DNA from: Phragmites australis
Lineage: Eukaryota > Streptophyta > Magnoliopsida > Poales > Poaceae
DNA length: 64,000 nt
Assembly (NCBI RefSeq): GCF_958298935.1
Contig: NC_084931.1
Location: 12,303,334-12,367,333 of the forward strand
Direction: 5' to 3'
Shown here: positions 1 through 11,106 of the stretch, piece by piece
Position numbering within the stretch: the stretch's first letter is position 1
Layout: each line of letters opens with the position of its first letter
Position numbers and translations under genes: made by a program
The notes under the pieces: model-generated
Database searches by the model: none
The model's input: only the letters and a program-made list of their open reading frames with translations
Told to the model about the DNA's origin: nothing

Positions 1-950
1 AAACTGAGAGAGACAAGAAGGAGCACCACCTCGACCACCATGACCACTGGAGATAGATGGAGAATCCTTCCTCGAGCTCCTCCCCACCACCATCTTCGAT
101 GGAGAAGCTTCCCATGCGTCTCCTTCCACATCAAGGCCAAGCTTCATCCCGAAGCCCGATCTCCAAATCGAAGCCTCCCTAGAGTCAGCAAACCCTCTAG
201 GAAGCTTCCCCACAAAAGGATGGGACTTCCCTGATGATTTTCCCATCATCCCCAGAGTTCAAATTGATCCCCATTAGCTTAGACTCGAGCTCCACTCTTA
301 GTCATGGATGTCATCCATGGGGTCCTCGAGTTTGGCCCTGTGCATGTCACCCAAACCACCAAATATGAACTCCCCTAGCCTTGTAGGATGGACTCGTGTC
401 GTGTGGGTAAAGTTGTACCCCCTTAGAGGGTGTAAGGTCAATTCCAGTTACCATGCTCTCGGGTATGAGCATGCTTGGTGCCCTGACATTTCATCATAGA
501 GTCACATGAAGATTGTGAGATGATGGTCATGCTTATCAAGGTGAGTATGAGAGGGAGAGATTGTTGTGATTCCTTTAGGTCATCACTTGTTTAAGATTAC
601 TCATTAAGTTATGGGTAGGATTTGGGAAAGAATAGGGTCATGTTAGTTGAGTCGCCTAAGTCTTCATACTTAGGTACGTACACATTAAGATGATTAAAAT
701 GGCACTTGAGAAAATGTGTTAGATTATGGCTTAGTTCCCTTGGCACCATCCAAAAGCATTATCTTTCAGGTCGGGAATAAAAATACTCATATGTGTAAGT
801 CTTGTGAGTACCTTCATACTCATGGTACAATTGTTAATTTTTTATTATAGGTGAGGATGAGTAGGGAATATAAATACCCATTGCCATCTGAAGTCTTGTT
901 CAAGATCCTTGAGACCTCAACAACAGGAAAGGACAAAGTACCGATGGTTT
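1..950. other. Unassigned repetitive sequence; no gene
   Basis: Only short spurious ORFs occur. A TATA-like element (TATAAATA) sits near 869-876. The stretch directly precedes gypsy pol sequence, so it may be an inserted LTR or upstream pol sequence too decayed to read. No terminal repeats or TSD could be paired inside the window. Confidence 0.3.
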
Positions 951-959
951 CACCGTGAT

Positions 960-1287
960 AGAGAAATAAGACTGGAGGGAGCTCTTAGTGGTGCACCAGC
1001 AAGATAAGGCGTTACCCGAAGATGAAGCAACAACAAAAAGAATCTCCAGTCGAGCATAGAATTATTGGATCATTGATGGACTGCTCTACAAAGGGGGAGT
1101 CTGTGCACCCTTACTTTGATGCATGCCAAAGGCCGAAGGTATGGAGCTCCTCAAAGAAATCATTTGGATTGTGTGGATCTCACTTCTACTAGCCCACAAC
1201 GACTTCGGATGTGGAGGCCCTAGTCCGCTCATTTCCAGGATGTCAATGGATGGGAAGGCAGACGCACATTTGGCAAAATCCCCTTCA
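960..1287 (+). pseudogene. Ty3/gypsy pol fragment: RNase H/integrase junction and integrase zinc-binding region
   Basis: The plus-strand translation reads DKALPEDEATTKR and then YWIIDGLLYKGGV, the usual linker before the integrase HHCC domain in Tat-lineage Ty3/gypsy elements. It continues as MPKAEGMELLKEIH, matching the start of the zinc-binding domain (normally ...EEGRxLLxEIHxGxCGxH). Stops and at least one frameshift are present. The fragment ends exactly where the CACTA element starting at 1288 is inserted. The integrase core resumes beyond that element, so the two parts belonged to one gene. Family level is well supported; lineage (Tat/Grande-like) is inferred from the downstream antisense gene. 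Confidence 0.7.
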
Positions 1288-1317
1288 CACTACGTAAGAA
1301 ATCATCAAAGGAGACAA

Positions 1318-1735
1318 GTCATTAGTGACAGCTGCTTAGTACGCATCACTAATGCACTATTAGTGAATGGTTAAATGACGACTCATCACTAATGTGTGGC
1401 TCGAGTTGGGACTCGGCCAAGACCCGTCACTAATGAGGGATCATTAGTGATGGCGAGGGAACAACTCGTCACTAAAGATAGTAGTGACGGGTCACCTCAA
1501 AACCCGTCACTAATGATGGAGTCATTAGTGATAGGTAGAGAGAGCACACTCATTAGTGACAGGTGACCTCAAAGCTCATCACAAATGATGGAGTCATTAG
1601 TGACGAGTAGAGATAGCACACTCATTAGTGACGGGTTACCTAAAGACCCATCACTAATGAGTCAGTTATTAGTGATGGGTAGAGAGGGCACGCTCATTAG
1701 TGCTGGGCCTTTAGGTGACCCATCACGAATGACTG
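1318..1735. repeat. Left subterminal repeat array of CACTA element
   Basis: At least ten direct and inverted copies of TTAGTGACGGGT / ACCCGTCACTAA are spaced 25-45 bp apart. They pair as hairpins and mirror the array at the right end of the same element. Confidence 0.85.
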
Positions 1736-2515
1736 GTTGGTCCGAGTCATAACTGGTCGGGTAAAAAATTTATAACTTTTTATACTAATTTAGATGGAAA
1801 AAAAACTTTATATGAAAATTCTAGCCCTCGACGAGTTCTACAACTTTGTAGTTGATCACTTTTTTATTTGAAGCCATATAGATGCACAAATAAATATATA
1901 AAGACTATTGAATGATCCACACACAGGGCCACAAACTAAAGTGCTGGATCTAGTGTAAAACTAGTAGGAATCATTGAAAAAGACACACATTGAGTAACAA
2001 AGTTGAAAATTGCAAATTCAAAGATTTTTATCATGATTTTGGTAACTGGGATTTATGAAATGTCTGCGTAGCACTGACTTTCAGATATAGCACAATGTCT
2101 CCAAAACAATTTAGGCAAATCGGAGAAGGTCAATTTTCGATGAAAAACTTTAGAGGTCCTATCGAGGGTCTTCCAAGCCTTTTTTAGGGGTCAACAAAGG
2201 TACAATCCTAAATACATATATTTTGTTTTTCAGATGCGTCTCCTCGTTAGCTTCAAAAATAGAGGTCAAACATTGAAATTGGACTCCATATGCAAAAGTT
2301 ATGGCTGTTTTACTCAACACTGCACGGGTTGGACACACTTTTTCATATGAAGTCGCATGGAGACAAACTTTATATGAATATTGTAGAACACAGTGAGATC
2401 TACAACTTTGTAGTTGACAAAATTTTCATTTATGATCATTTAGATGTTCAAATAGCCATTCAATCAGAAGATGTCAAAAGGATTGATTTTGCTATTATAC
2501 TCAACAACGAATAAA

Positions 2516-2592
2516 AGGTGAGATGATTAGAGGGGTCACGCGTGTGGAGCTCACTTCTGAGGTCCTGAGTTCAAGTCCTGGAATCACGTGAC
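2516..2592 (+). other. tRNA-like A-box/B-box segment inside CACTA element
   Basis: A B-box-like GAGTTCAAGTCCTGG near 2567-2581 lies about 40 bp after an A-box-like TGAGATGATTAGAGGGG. This is the spacing of an RNA polymerase III internal promoter. No complete tRNA cloverleaf could be drawn. Similar tRNA-like sequence occurs near 36430-36485 in another CACTA element. Confidence 0.4.
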
Positions 2593-2694
2593 TTGTGAAT
2601 GGTTGGGTGCGGTCAGGTGAGTAGTGACTTGCCGGGTGCTTGGTTGAGTGTCAATTTTTTTCAGACCAAAAATTATTTCCTTTTTTTAAAAAAA

Positions 2695-2960
2695 ACACAT
2701 ATTAGTGATGGGTCAGGACCAAACCCGTCACTAATATGGAGTCATTAGTGATGGGTCAGATCTAGACCTGTCACTAATGTTTATCATTAGTGATGGATCA
2801 GGTATAGACCCATCACTAACGTATAGTCATTAGTGACGGGTCGGATCCAGACCCATCACTAATGTGTATCATTAGTGATGGGTCCAGACCTATCACTGAT
2901 AAGTCCACATTAGTGACGTGTTAAGAATGACGGATAAAACACCCGTCACTAATGTGGATT
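2695..2960. repeat. Right subterminal repeat array of CACTA element
   Basis: Repeated TAGTGATGGGTC / GACCCGTCACTAAT units in both orientations form the counterpart of the left array at 1318-1735. Confidence 0.85.
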
Positions 2961-2975
2961 TCTCACGTAGTACCA

Positions 2976-3870
2976 ACCCATTCCCCAGTTGTGACCGCTA
3001 GCGTGATGTGGAATCAACATCATTAGTCCTTTCCCTCGAGCGTCGGGGACTTATGCTATGCAGTGGTGGCAGTAGATTACTTCTCTAAGTGGCCCGAAGC
3101 CGCTTCGCTGGCCTGAATCATGGCAAAAAACATTCAACGCTTCTTCTAGAAAAACATTGTGTGCCGATTCGGGGTCCCCTGAGAAGTGAGCCTCGACAAT
3201 GGGACACATTTTGACTCCACACTGTTTTAACATTTCTATGATAGCTTCGTGTTAGTGGGCCATCTGCAGTTCAATGGGGTGGTCGAGAGGGCCAACAGAG
3301 GCATCTCAGCGGCGGTAGCCAAGCGTCTAGTAGGGTGACCTAAGGGAAAATGGGTAGAGGAACTGCTGAAGGTTATGTGGTGTCTCCGCACAATGCTTAA
3401 CCGACCCATGGGTTTCAAACATTTTTGTTCGTTGTTCGAGGACGAAGCAATGACCCCATAGGATGCCCGAGTTAAGTCTTTAAGAGTTTTATTGACTTAC
3501 ACCGGCGACAAAGCATTGTTCAAGGATCTCATAGAGGAGACTCGTCTGGTGGCTGCCACTAACTTAGCGAAGTACCAAGAGGAAACCAGATGTTGGGATA
3601 ATAAAAAGATCACCAGTGTAACCTACCGGCTCGGAGACCTAGTACTTTGACACAAGTTGAACTACAAAATGGTGGGGAAGCTTTAGTCCAAATGGCATGG
3701 CATGTTCATCGTACGGAGTCCCGGAGACTAGGCTCGTATTGCCTAGACACTTTAGGTGGTGCAATGTTGACTCACACATGAAATGCGAATTCGCTCTGCA
3801 AGTAATAAGTCTGCGGACCAACCTTCGTACACCTGTAGGATAGGTAGGGTTAGCTAGGGCCATTACTTTT
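2976..3870 (+). pseudogene. Ty3/gypsy integrase core and C-terminal region (decayed)
   Basis: Continuation of the gypsy pol gene beyond the nested CACTA element. Readable pieces in order are GINIISPFPRASGTYAM, a frameshift, VVAVDYFSKWPEAA (core, first Asp), VSLDNGTHFDSTLF (second Asp), then FNGVVERANRGI (third acidic residue, E in VERANR). Next comes KWVEELLKVMWCLRTM, and a C-terminal GDLVL / LNYKMVGKL segment that in this family precedes the end of pol. The D,D,E positions survive in sequence, but several stops and at least two frameshifts make it non-functional. It joins the fragment at 960-1287 once the CACTA element is removed. Confidence 0.8.
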
Positions 3871-4179
3871 CTGCATGAATATATAAGTATCTTCGAAGTT
3901 GTACTCTTTTTCTTGCAGGGGAAGCCCCAATTTGGGGTGCAAGAATTTTTAACAAGGCAGCATCCTTATGTAATCCCTAGAGGAATGAAAATTAATTCCC
4001 TAAAGAACAATGTGCATTTCTACTTCGTGTGATAAACGGTGATAATCTAAGGATTCACCTGTGGTATAAGTCTTAGGGCTCACCATCTCAAGAACTGGAC
4101 GAGTGCGACAGCCTTGAATAATTGACGCCTATGGGCTAACCCATAACAAAAGAGGGTACCAGTCTAAGGGCTCCCCTAG

Positions 4180-4745
4180 GGCTGATATCTAAGAAGTCAT
4201 CCATGATAAACGAAGGGTCATCCACTACATATGGGCTCAACTCCTCTAAAAAGTTGGGCAGACCTAAGTGATCTGAAGGGTTGATGTCTAAGGACTCACC
4301 CATGATAAACTAAGGGTTGTCACCCACATATGGGCTTGACTCCTTTGAAAAGCTGGCTGGATCTAAGAGATCTAAAATGATGATGTCCATGGACTTATCC
4401 ATGATAAACGGAGGGTCGTCACCCATGTATGGGCTTGACTCCTCTAAAAAGCCAGCCAGATCTAAGGGATTCAAAGGGCTAATGTCTAAGGACTCGCCCA
4501 AGATAAATGGAAGGTCGTCACCCACGTATGGGCTCGACTCCTCCAAAAAGCTGGCTGAACTAATGGATCCGAAGGGCTGATGTCTAAAGACTCGCCCATG
4601 ATAAATGGAGGGTCATCACTCACGTATGGGCTCGACTCCTCCAAAAAGTCGGCCGGACCTAAGGGATTTGAAGGGCTAATGTCTAAGGACTCACCCAATT
4701 TAAACGAAGGGTCGCCACTCAAGTATGTGCTCAACTCCTCCTAAA
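4180..4745. repeat. Tandem repeats of about 98 bp, ~6 copies, in the gypsy 3' region
   Basis: Successive units recur near 4197, 4300, 4398, 4497, 4595 and 4693, sharing CATGATAAACGAAGGGTCGTC and CCCACGTATGGGCTCGACTC (with variants). Read on the minus strand each unit encodes a peptide close to EESSPYVGDDPPFIMGESLD, so the array may be part of the antisense gene that follows or merely translate open. It sits between the end of pol and the antisense gene relic. Confidence 0.85.
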
Positions 4746-4845
4746 TGTCGGTCAGGCCCAAGGGCTCCAAACACCTAAGGATTAAGAACTCACACAATAA
4801 CATAGGGTCACAACCATAGTTGCCAACTCATTTCCAACTCATTAT

Positions 4846-7800
4846 CTAGCAAGAAAATGTTATAACATCACAAAGAGGCTGGGGGACCGGCTGAAGATCC
4901 CAAAGGATCACCAGAGAACATCTTCCTATACCTACAACTACACGCTGATTGAAAGTCGAGGCCGTGCCTTGCATCAAATGGAGCCTCTGAATCCATTTCT
5001 CACTCGGACCAGCTCTCAGAATGAAGGGACTCAGATGATGAAGCCACAGTAAAAGCTTTGGATGCAGCTGGCTCATCTTCCCCAGTAGGCTCCTCCTTCG
5101 ATACGAGGAGCTCTACCTCTGAATAACGTTGTGACCCTCTACGCTTTCTTCGAGCCTCTAAAATTGAATCATCAAAGGTTCTCAAAAACTCCTGAGCCTC
5201 GGTGATAGAAGCATCCTTAATTGCCCTTCGCCAACAGTAATAGTCTTCAAACTCCTCATGGGGTACTAATGTAAAAATGTTTGCTATGTTGCGAAATGCA
5301 TATAAAGTCCTTCGTACTCCATCGCCAAAGGCATTTCACCTAGCACAAACCTCTTTGGGTCAAGACCCAATGACAGTGTCTTCTCCTGCATAAAAATAGG
5401 ATAAGGACTATAGCCGATGGTGCATTTGAAACACTAAAAACGAAAAGAAGAAGATTAAGAGATAAAGTCAGTAGAAGGTTGTTTCATTACCAAAAGTTCC
5501 TAAGACCTAGTAAACATATTGGCGAAGCTAGGATCAGAAATTCACACCTAGGCTCCACCAATATTGACTACTTCAAATTGGCCTCCCTCTGTCATCTCTC
5601 CATCATGCGTCCCATCGGTCTGGTCGCTGTTGAGATTGAGGCATTGGCCCAACATTCTAGGCTCTAGCGAAGGCTTCAACCTGGCCGCAAATACACCAAT
5701 ACATATCGAAGAAGGCATGAACGACCACCTTCACCCCATGCCCCGTAGCCTTCGAAGTAGTTCTTGTAGGGAGCTCATAGTTTTGTGCTCCGAGAGCCTA
5801 AAAATGAGAGTAGTCGTAACCCTCAAAGCAGTTAGGGTGCCCTTGATGGATACCAACACAGAAGTCACTGAAGGTGCATGCACCAGTCTTGAAGAGAGAG
5901 GTGATGCAACTAATCTACTTGAGAGCACCCCGAATGTCAGCTTTGGCTAGAAGGGGAGTAGTATGAACCAAGAACAGCTCACCAAACAGATGGGACACTA
6001 TAGCAGAAGTGGCGTAGGCATTCAGGTCAGCCAACTCATCCTCTAGGACTGCCTTCTCCATCTCGAGGGACACCTTTTCTTGCTCGAAGGTGACTGCGGA
6101 CTCCTCTCGCATAGCCTTCTCATGCTCGAGGGCAACAACAGAGGCAACCACTTGCCTTCACTCCTTTTCGAGCCTTTTCTATTTTTCCTCTTCTAGTGCA
6201 ACGTCCGAAGCGCACCGTCGTTTCTTCTCCCCTTCGAGGGCATCGTCAGAAGTGTGCCACCTTTTCTTATGTTCTCTTCCTCAAGAACATCATTTGTGGC
6301 AAGCCATGCTTGATGCTCTTCCTTGAGTTTGTCCCGAAGGTCCTTAACCTCCCCCTCGGTGCGAGAACGCTTGGAACTGGCTTCGTCAAGCTGAACCCCC
6401 ATGTGGTCAATAACCATCCGAGCACTCTACACTAGAACCAAGCCCTTTAATAAATTTATACCCAAGTTATTACTGGTAAAACAACACTAAAAACAAAACA
6501 TGTAAAGCCATACCTTCATTTTCACCATAAAAAGGTGGTCAATCAGGTCAGCGGCGGCATAGTGTGACGCCATCATCTCGGCCAGGTCTTCTCCGATGAC
6601 TCGCCGAGCGTGACAAGGGCCTACCTAGAAGATGGCCTCATGAAGAGGTCATTGCAGTTCAAATATTCGAAGGTGGGGGTGCTGCCACTCGGTTGAGGGA
6701 TCCTAGGGGTCCCCATCAGTGACTTGCCTTTCCCCAATCCCAATTTTGGTGGAGAAGCATGAAGTGGAGAGGTGCTCTCTGATGAACAAGCAAAATATAA
6801 GGTCATGCATAACAAAAAGGTAAAATTAAACTACAAGGAAGACACCCAAAGTGTCTTCTCCAATCTCGTCCAAATGGGCATCGTCACCACGATCAGGAGA
6901 TCCTTTAGGACATGTGGGGCAGCCTTCGAGATTTGCAATAGAGCCTTCGAGGGCCACGATAGGGGGGTGAGTTCATGGCAACATCTTACCATCACCCTCT
7001 TCCTCGTCACCCTCTGAGTCTAAATCAAAGACCTTGTAGATATCTCGAACCACAAGGGTGCTCTAATGCGAAGGAGGAGCCAAGAAAGTAAGAGGCTTTG
7101 TAATGAGAGGAGACTTGGCAGGGGCCTCAGGGGCGGATAAGGTCGCCACCTCATCACCATCACCGGCCAGTTTTGAAAATAGACCACTACGATTATCACC
7201 ATGGACCTCAATGCTGGGGGCAAGCCGCCGCTTCTTTGGTCCTGGCTCGTTGTGCGATCCAGAGCCTCGACATGGGGCCTTTGCAGCAGCGGCAGAAGCG
7301 GAGGCATCATCGGTGGTAGCGTTCAATATTTTCCTCCTTCGCGCAACCTCAAGAGGTAGAGAGCGGGGCCTGTAGGGCAAGGGTATGTTGTCCATGACAT
7401 GATTGACCCACCCCCCCCCTTCACTCGTGAAGTTAATTCGTCATGCTCAGACCACATACATGGCCCAAGCAGAACCTCAAGGATAGCAGGCCAACCCTTC
7501 ACTCGTAAAAGTCTAAAGTGTGTTTGAAGATGCTACAAGTGGCACATCAAACTTCCAGCCAAAGGATAACGAGCCAACCCTGGCTGCGCAGTACTCCTCG
7601 ACGACGTCACGGATGCCTAGATGCTTTAAGATAGTTGCGATAGTCCAGAGCCTCACGCTAACTTCATTTGTCATTTTTGTTGGTGGCCTCCTTTGGAACA
7701 TGATTTTCTGTTGGTCCGGAGACACCTTCGAGCCATGGGGAACCCTATGGTAGAACTAGAATTTGGTCCAGTCATTACTGCATTGATTCCATTGGGCCTT

Positions 7801-8200
7801 CACCGATGCTTGCACCTCATTCAAAGGAATGAAGCTGATGCTATTGTATGATATGACGAACTCATCCCCATTCAACACCAGCTTCTTCAGCTGAACAATG
7901 GCATTCGGCATCAATGTCTAGATCTACATCTCGTACCAGTTAAGCCACCAGCCAACATTTCTATTCAAGGGAGAAGAAGGCCAGCAAACAAAAACTCGAG
8001 GAAGAGAACAACGTCACCCTCACGTAGTTGTGGTATCGCCTCCTCAACTGAAGGCAACCAGGCATCATTGGCTTTGTGAATCCAACACTTGCCCATTAGG
8101 GACTTGGTATGTCCTTCGGTGCATCGGCTGAATCCAAAGTATGGCGTTGATGGAGCTATGATGCTCACGCATTGAAGCTTGGGCTTCATCATCTCGTCGA
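4846..8200 (-). pseudogene. Antisense accessory gene of a Tat/Grande-like gypsy element (relic)
   Basis: A series of minus-strand coding blocks run 5' to 3' from about 8200 to 5000. First come blocks near 8180-7970 (KPKLQCVSIIAPSTPYFGFS; SLMGKCWIHKANDAWLPS) and 7915-7760 (LMPNAIVQLKKLVLNGDEF). Next is 7725-7513, then a Lys/Arg- and Ala-rich low-complexity block at 7395-7063. A heptad-rich, probably coiled-coil block follows at 6417-5915, and an acidic C-terminal block at 5185-5000. Stops and frame changes lie between blocks; some may be introns. Grande-type elements are known to carry an extra antisense gene between pol and the 3' LTR. Position, strand and layout fit, but I cannot confirm the family without a search. 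Function is unknown. Confidence 0.5.
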
Positions 8201-8340
8201 AGGGGAAAAAATGAAGTACCAGAGGAAACGAAGGACACCCCACCTGAAGGGTCCGCACAACAGTAAAGAGATGACTAACATAAAAACAAGAACACAATGG
8301 AAGCGAGGAAAAGAATTACCACAAGGGGTGAGGGGTAACC

Positions 8341-8345
8341 ACACG

Positions 8346-8393
<48 letters not shown>
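8341..8393. repeat. (AC)n-(AT)n microsatellite
   Basis: An AC dinucleotide tract passes directly into a short AT tract. The ORFs across it on both strands are low-complexity artefacts. Confidence 0.95.
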
Positions 8394-8685
8394 CCCCACA
8401 CCCAGAGCACATCACCAAAAAACCTAGGGCACATCATAGCACAGGGTCCATAATGTCCATGTCACATTTGCACAATGAGAAAACTGCAGGACATGTGAGC
8501 AACACGTGACAGCAGAAGGTGGGACCATGTAATGCCTCAAAATTACATGCTCCAGTGCATGACACCATAATGGCGTATGGTGCATGCACTAAGACACCCG
8601 AGATTCCATGGAGAATTGCAATTATCGCCACTTAACTCCAAGCAATGTAAGACTATTCACCTCCTAAAACCGGTCTAATCCACCA

Positions 8686-8695
8686 CATATAAATA
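8686..8695 (+). promoter_or_regulatory. TATA box upstream of F-box pseudogene
   Basis: CATATAAATA lies about 100 bp before the ATG at 8791. The intervening C-rich leader is consistent with a plant 5' UTR. Confidence 0.45.
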
Positions 8696-8790
8696 CTGAA
8701 CTCACCGCCATAACCCTCATGCACCATTCACGCTCGATCAATTTCCCCTTCGCCCTTTAGCCAGCGATGTCAAAAACAATCTAAGTCTCA

Positions 8791-9735
8791 ATGAAGCTAG
8801 TCATGGAGTGGGCAGAACTCCCGTGGTCAGCCCTTCAAGCCATCGTCAGCTGCTTCAACGAGCTGAAGGATTTTGTGTCCTTCAGGACGATTTTCTCCAG
8901 ATGGCGCACCAACATCTGTTGTGAAGAACATTTGCAGTTTGTCCCCTGGGTTTTCCGGACCGATGAAGTTCATGAGTCGGGCAAAGTTTCCTTCTATTTA
9001 CTGACGAAGGAGAGGATTCTCACTGTGCAAGTCCCGTCGTTGAGGGGAACATAATGAGAATCAGGACTTTTGAGGGAACCTACCCTATAGGTTTTAACTG
9101 TGACAACAGCTCCATGAGAGTCACAGACCTACTGACTAGAGAAGCCTTCACACTACCCCAACTCCCAGAGTGGGCTTGTTACCAGAACCCGAAGGGCTTC
9201 TTCATACGACCAAAACAAGGGGCTAAACAGGGAAAGATCATTAGTACACGTACCGCTACCTCACAACTAGAGAACGCCTCAAGGATTCATCATAGTAGAG
9301 GATTGGTAGCGCAAATGGTTGGGTATTGGAGCCGGTGGAGGACCTCTGGGCGAACATATGGCCCGGAGGGGGAGAGAATGCGCAAGTCACCCAAGAAGGG
9401 GGCCATGTACTCCTCCTACAAAGCAAGAAATTGTGGGTTCAACCACCCAATAATATCCACTAGACCCCTTCCCCGCAAGCGCCACACAGCTTCGAAGACC
9501 AGAACATCCTCAATGACGGGCGCTACCCCAGAGCTCTATGGGAAGATCATATTGCAGAGCTAGGATGGCACATGGTATATCCTTACTGGAAATAGAAACT
9601 TTGCAGGCATTCACATGGGCTGCATCCACTTCCTCAATTGGCTCAACAGCCATGGTAGGGCCCGGTACCACGTATGGTAGTGGGACATCGGAGGGAACAT
9701 CTCGGCCATCATTCAGGCTATCCCCGTAGCACGTT
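8791..9735 (+). pseudogene. F-box / DUF295-like protein gene, frameshifted
   Basis: The first block (8791-9053, 87 residues) begins with an F-box-like helix: WAELPWSALQAIVSCFNELK, then FVSFRTIFSRWR. That order is typical of grass F-box/DUF295 proteins, which act as presumed SCF ubiquitin-ligase adaptors. It stops at TAA 9051-9053. The second block (9054-9230) carries RVTDLLTREAFTLPQLPEW, resembling the 'NPxTGExxxLP' stretch of DUF295. Later pieces appear in other frames (for example GGHVLLLQSKKLWVQ near 9400; LTGNRNFAGIHMGCIHFLNW near 9575-9640). The gene therefore has several frameshifts. A TATA box and leader are retained, so it may be a local degenerated host gene or a captured copy. Family assignment is by eye. 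Confidence 0.6.
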
Positions 9736-9882
9736 ACTAGGCGACAAGCACATGGTTCATGCCAAGTCTAAAGTAGGGTGCCTCGCGAGAGAAGGAGAAG
9801 AATTTATCGTTTGCACAACGCATATATATTTTTTATAGGTCGCACATATTTTGAACACTATTAATGGGTAATCAAAGGGATA

Positions 9883-9885
<3 letters not shown>

Positions 9886-9924
<39 letters not shown>
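9886..9924. repeat. (TA)n microsatellite
   Basis: Uninterrupted TA tract of about 39 bp at the left border of the copia LTR relic. Confidence 0.95.
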
Positions 9925-9925
<1 letters not shown>

Positions 9926-9926
<1 letters not shown>

Positions 9927-10335
9927 AAGGGATCGATGACTTCCTAAGAGGGGGGTGAATTATGACACTTAGAAATATTTCAGCTCCAAAAAATATTGAT
10001 CGTTGAACCATCCAGTGCTTTGATCTTCAACTTCAGTTGCTGCAACCTTCTCTGGACAAAATACTCCGGTGTGTATCTTCTCTGTTCATCGGACCTTCCG
10101 GTGAGATTTTAGGCCTCTCTCCCCTTTGTCAAATATGCTCCGGTGAGTTCAACACCCAGAGCACCGGACCATCCAGTGAGGCAAATCTTCCTGAAACTTC
10201 TCTAATCTCTAATTCAGTCTAACTTTGTCCCAACTGCGGTGGTTTCCTCATGTATTGCATCCATGAGACCTACTAACATATATTAGTCCTATTGACTATA
10301 TTTTCATTAATCACCAAATCACAATCATTGCCTAA
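9926..10335. mobile_element. Ty1/copia (SIRE-like) LTR relic
   Basis: It shares marker strings with the full copia LTR at 51634-53306: CCTAAGAGGGGGGTGAATTA near the left end, repeated 'ACTCCGGTGTG...CGGACCTTCCGGTG' motifs, and ACATATATTAGTC / TATTTTCATTAATCACC near the right end. At about 410 bp against 1,673 bp it is internally deleted. No coding sequence remains. Confidence 0.65.
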
Positions 10336-10350
10336 TAAGACTATTTTTGC

Positions 10351-10371
10351 TATATATATATATATATATAT
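10351..10371. repeat. (TA)n microsatellite
   Basis: Short perfect TA tract next to the copia LTR relic. Confidence 0.9.
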
Positions 10372-10424
10372 GTTTTTTCTTCTAAAATATAAGTTAACTT
10401 TGCCGTTTTTAGGAATTGACTTTT

Positions 10425-11106
10425 GCCGACCGAAGGGGGAGAACGAGAGAAGGGTACCACCCCACTGTCTAAAGATTCTCAGCTTCGGTGCCCCAAAGTC
10501 AGGACCAAAATCATGAAGGCACCACTCTTGGCGGAATGGTACCGCATGGGCCCCCATTCGTTGACTTAGACCACAATAGTCGATCCAAAAACCAAAGTAG
10601 CGATGCTAATGTCAAGGTAGGGATATTCTGTTTATGCTCTACAGGAGTTAGGCTTGGGAAGGTGTAGCGAAGACCAAGTGACGAGGCCCGGAGGCAAGGC
10701 TCGAAGGATGAAGGGTGCATCGAAGCGTTGAGGCCGAAGGCAGGCGGCATGAGGACCTTCGATGACAGAGCGAAGGCTCACCCAAAAAGGAGCCCACGAG
10801 TTAGTTAGAATCCGACCAGTGCCCCGACAGAGGGTTCAGTGCGGGTCCCTCTTGGATACGTGTTGGGACTTGGTTGTATAGGGTAATGTAGGTGGGCAAT
10901 GACCGTAATACCCTAGGAATATTTTAGGATATTCTCCAGTATTAGAAAGAATATTCCTATGGATAAAGGGTAAATATATAATGATGACGGGAGTGGTTGA
11001 TGTGTGTTATAAATACACTACTCAGCTAATGCAATAATAAGAGAGGAATAATTATTACACTTACTATTAAGAGTATTGTTCACTGTATTACGATCAGGAT
11101 CCTAAC
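10425..11106 (+). mobile_element. Probable Ty3/gypsy 3' LTR remnant
   Basis: A GAAGGGGGAGAACG purine tract near 10431 is followed by LTR-like sequence with a TATA box (TTATAAATAC near 11009), AATAATAAGAG after it, and an end at GATCCTAACA (11097-11106). The matching TGTTAGGATC start was not found, so the 5' border is open. It may be the 3' LTR of the Tat-like element whose pol and antisense gene lie to the left; that pairing is inference. Confidence 0.4.

Larger units (their letters stand above)
1288..2972. mobile_element. Non-autonomous CACTA (En/Spm) element nested in gypsy integrase
   Basis: The left end reads CACTACGTAAGAAATC (1288-1303). The right end (2957-2972), read on the opposite strand, is TACTACGTGAGAAATC, a 14/16 terminal inverted repeat. 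The flanking trinucleotides are TCA (1285-1287) and CCA (2973-2975), a 3-bp TSD with one mismatch. Both ends carry dense subterminal copies of a TTAGTGACGGGT motif in both orientations, as expected for CACTA transposase-binding arrays. No transposase ORF is present. The short ORF at 2290-2514 shows no family signature. Two diverged copies of an internal segment of about 100 bp lie at 1785-1905 and 2340-2465 (shared: CTACAACTTTGTAGTTGA). Confidence 0.85.

Noticed and set aside
2521..2600. A true tRNA gene
   Set aside because: B-box-like motif is present but no acceptor stem or complete cloverleaf can be drawn; kept only as a tRNA-like segment.
8172..8453. ORFs through the AC/AT microsatellite, including a membrane-like VCVCVCVC protein on the minus strand
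   Set aside because: Pure translation of a dinucleotide repeat; no coding support.
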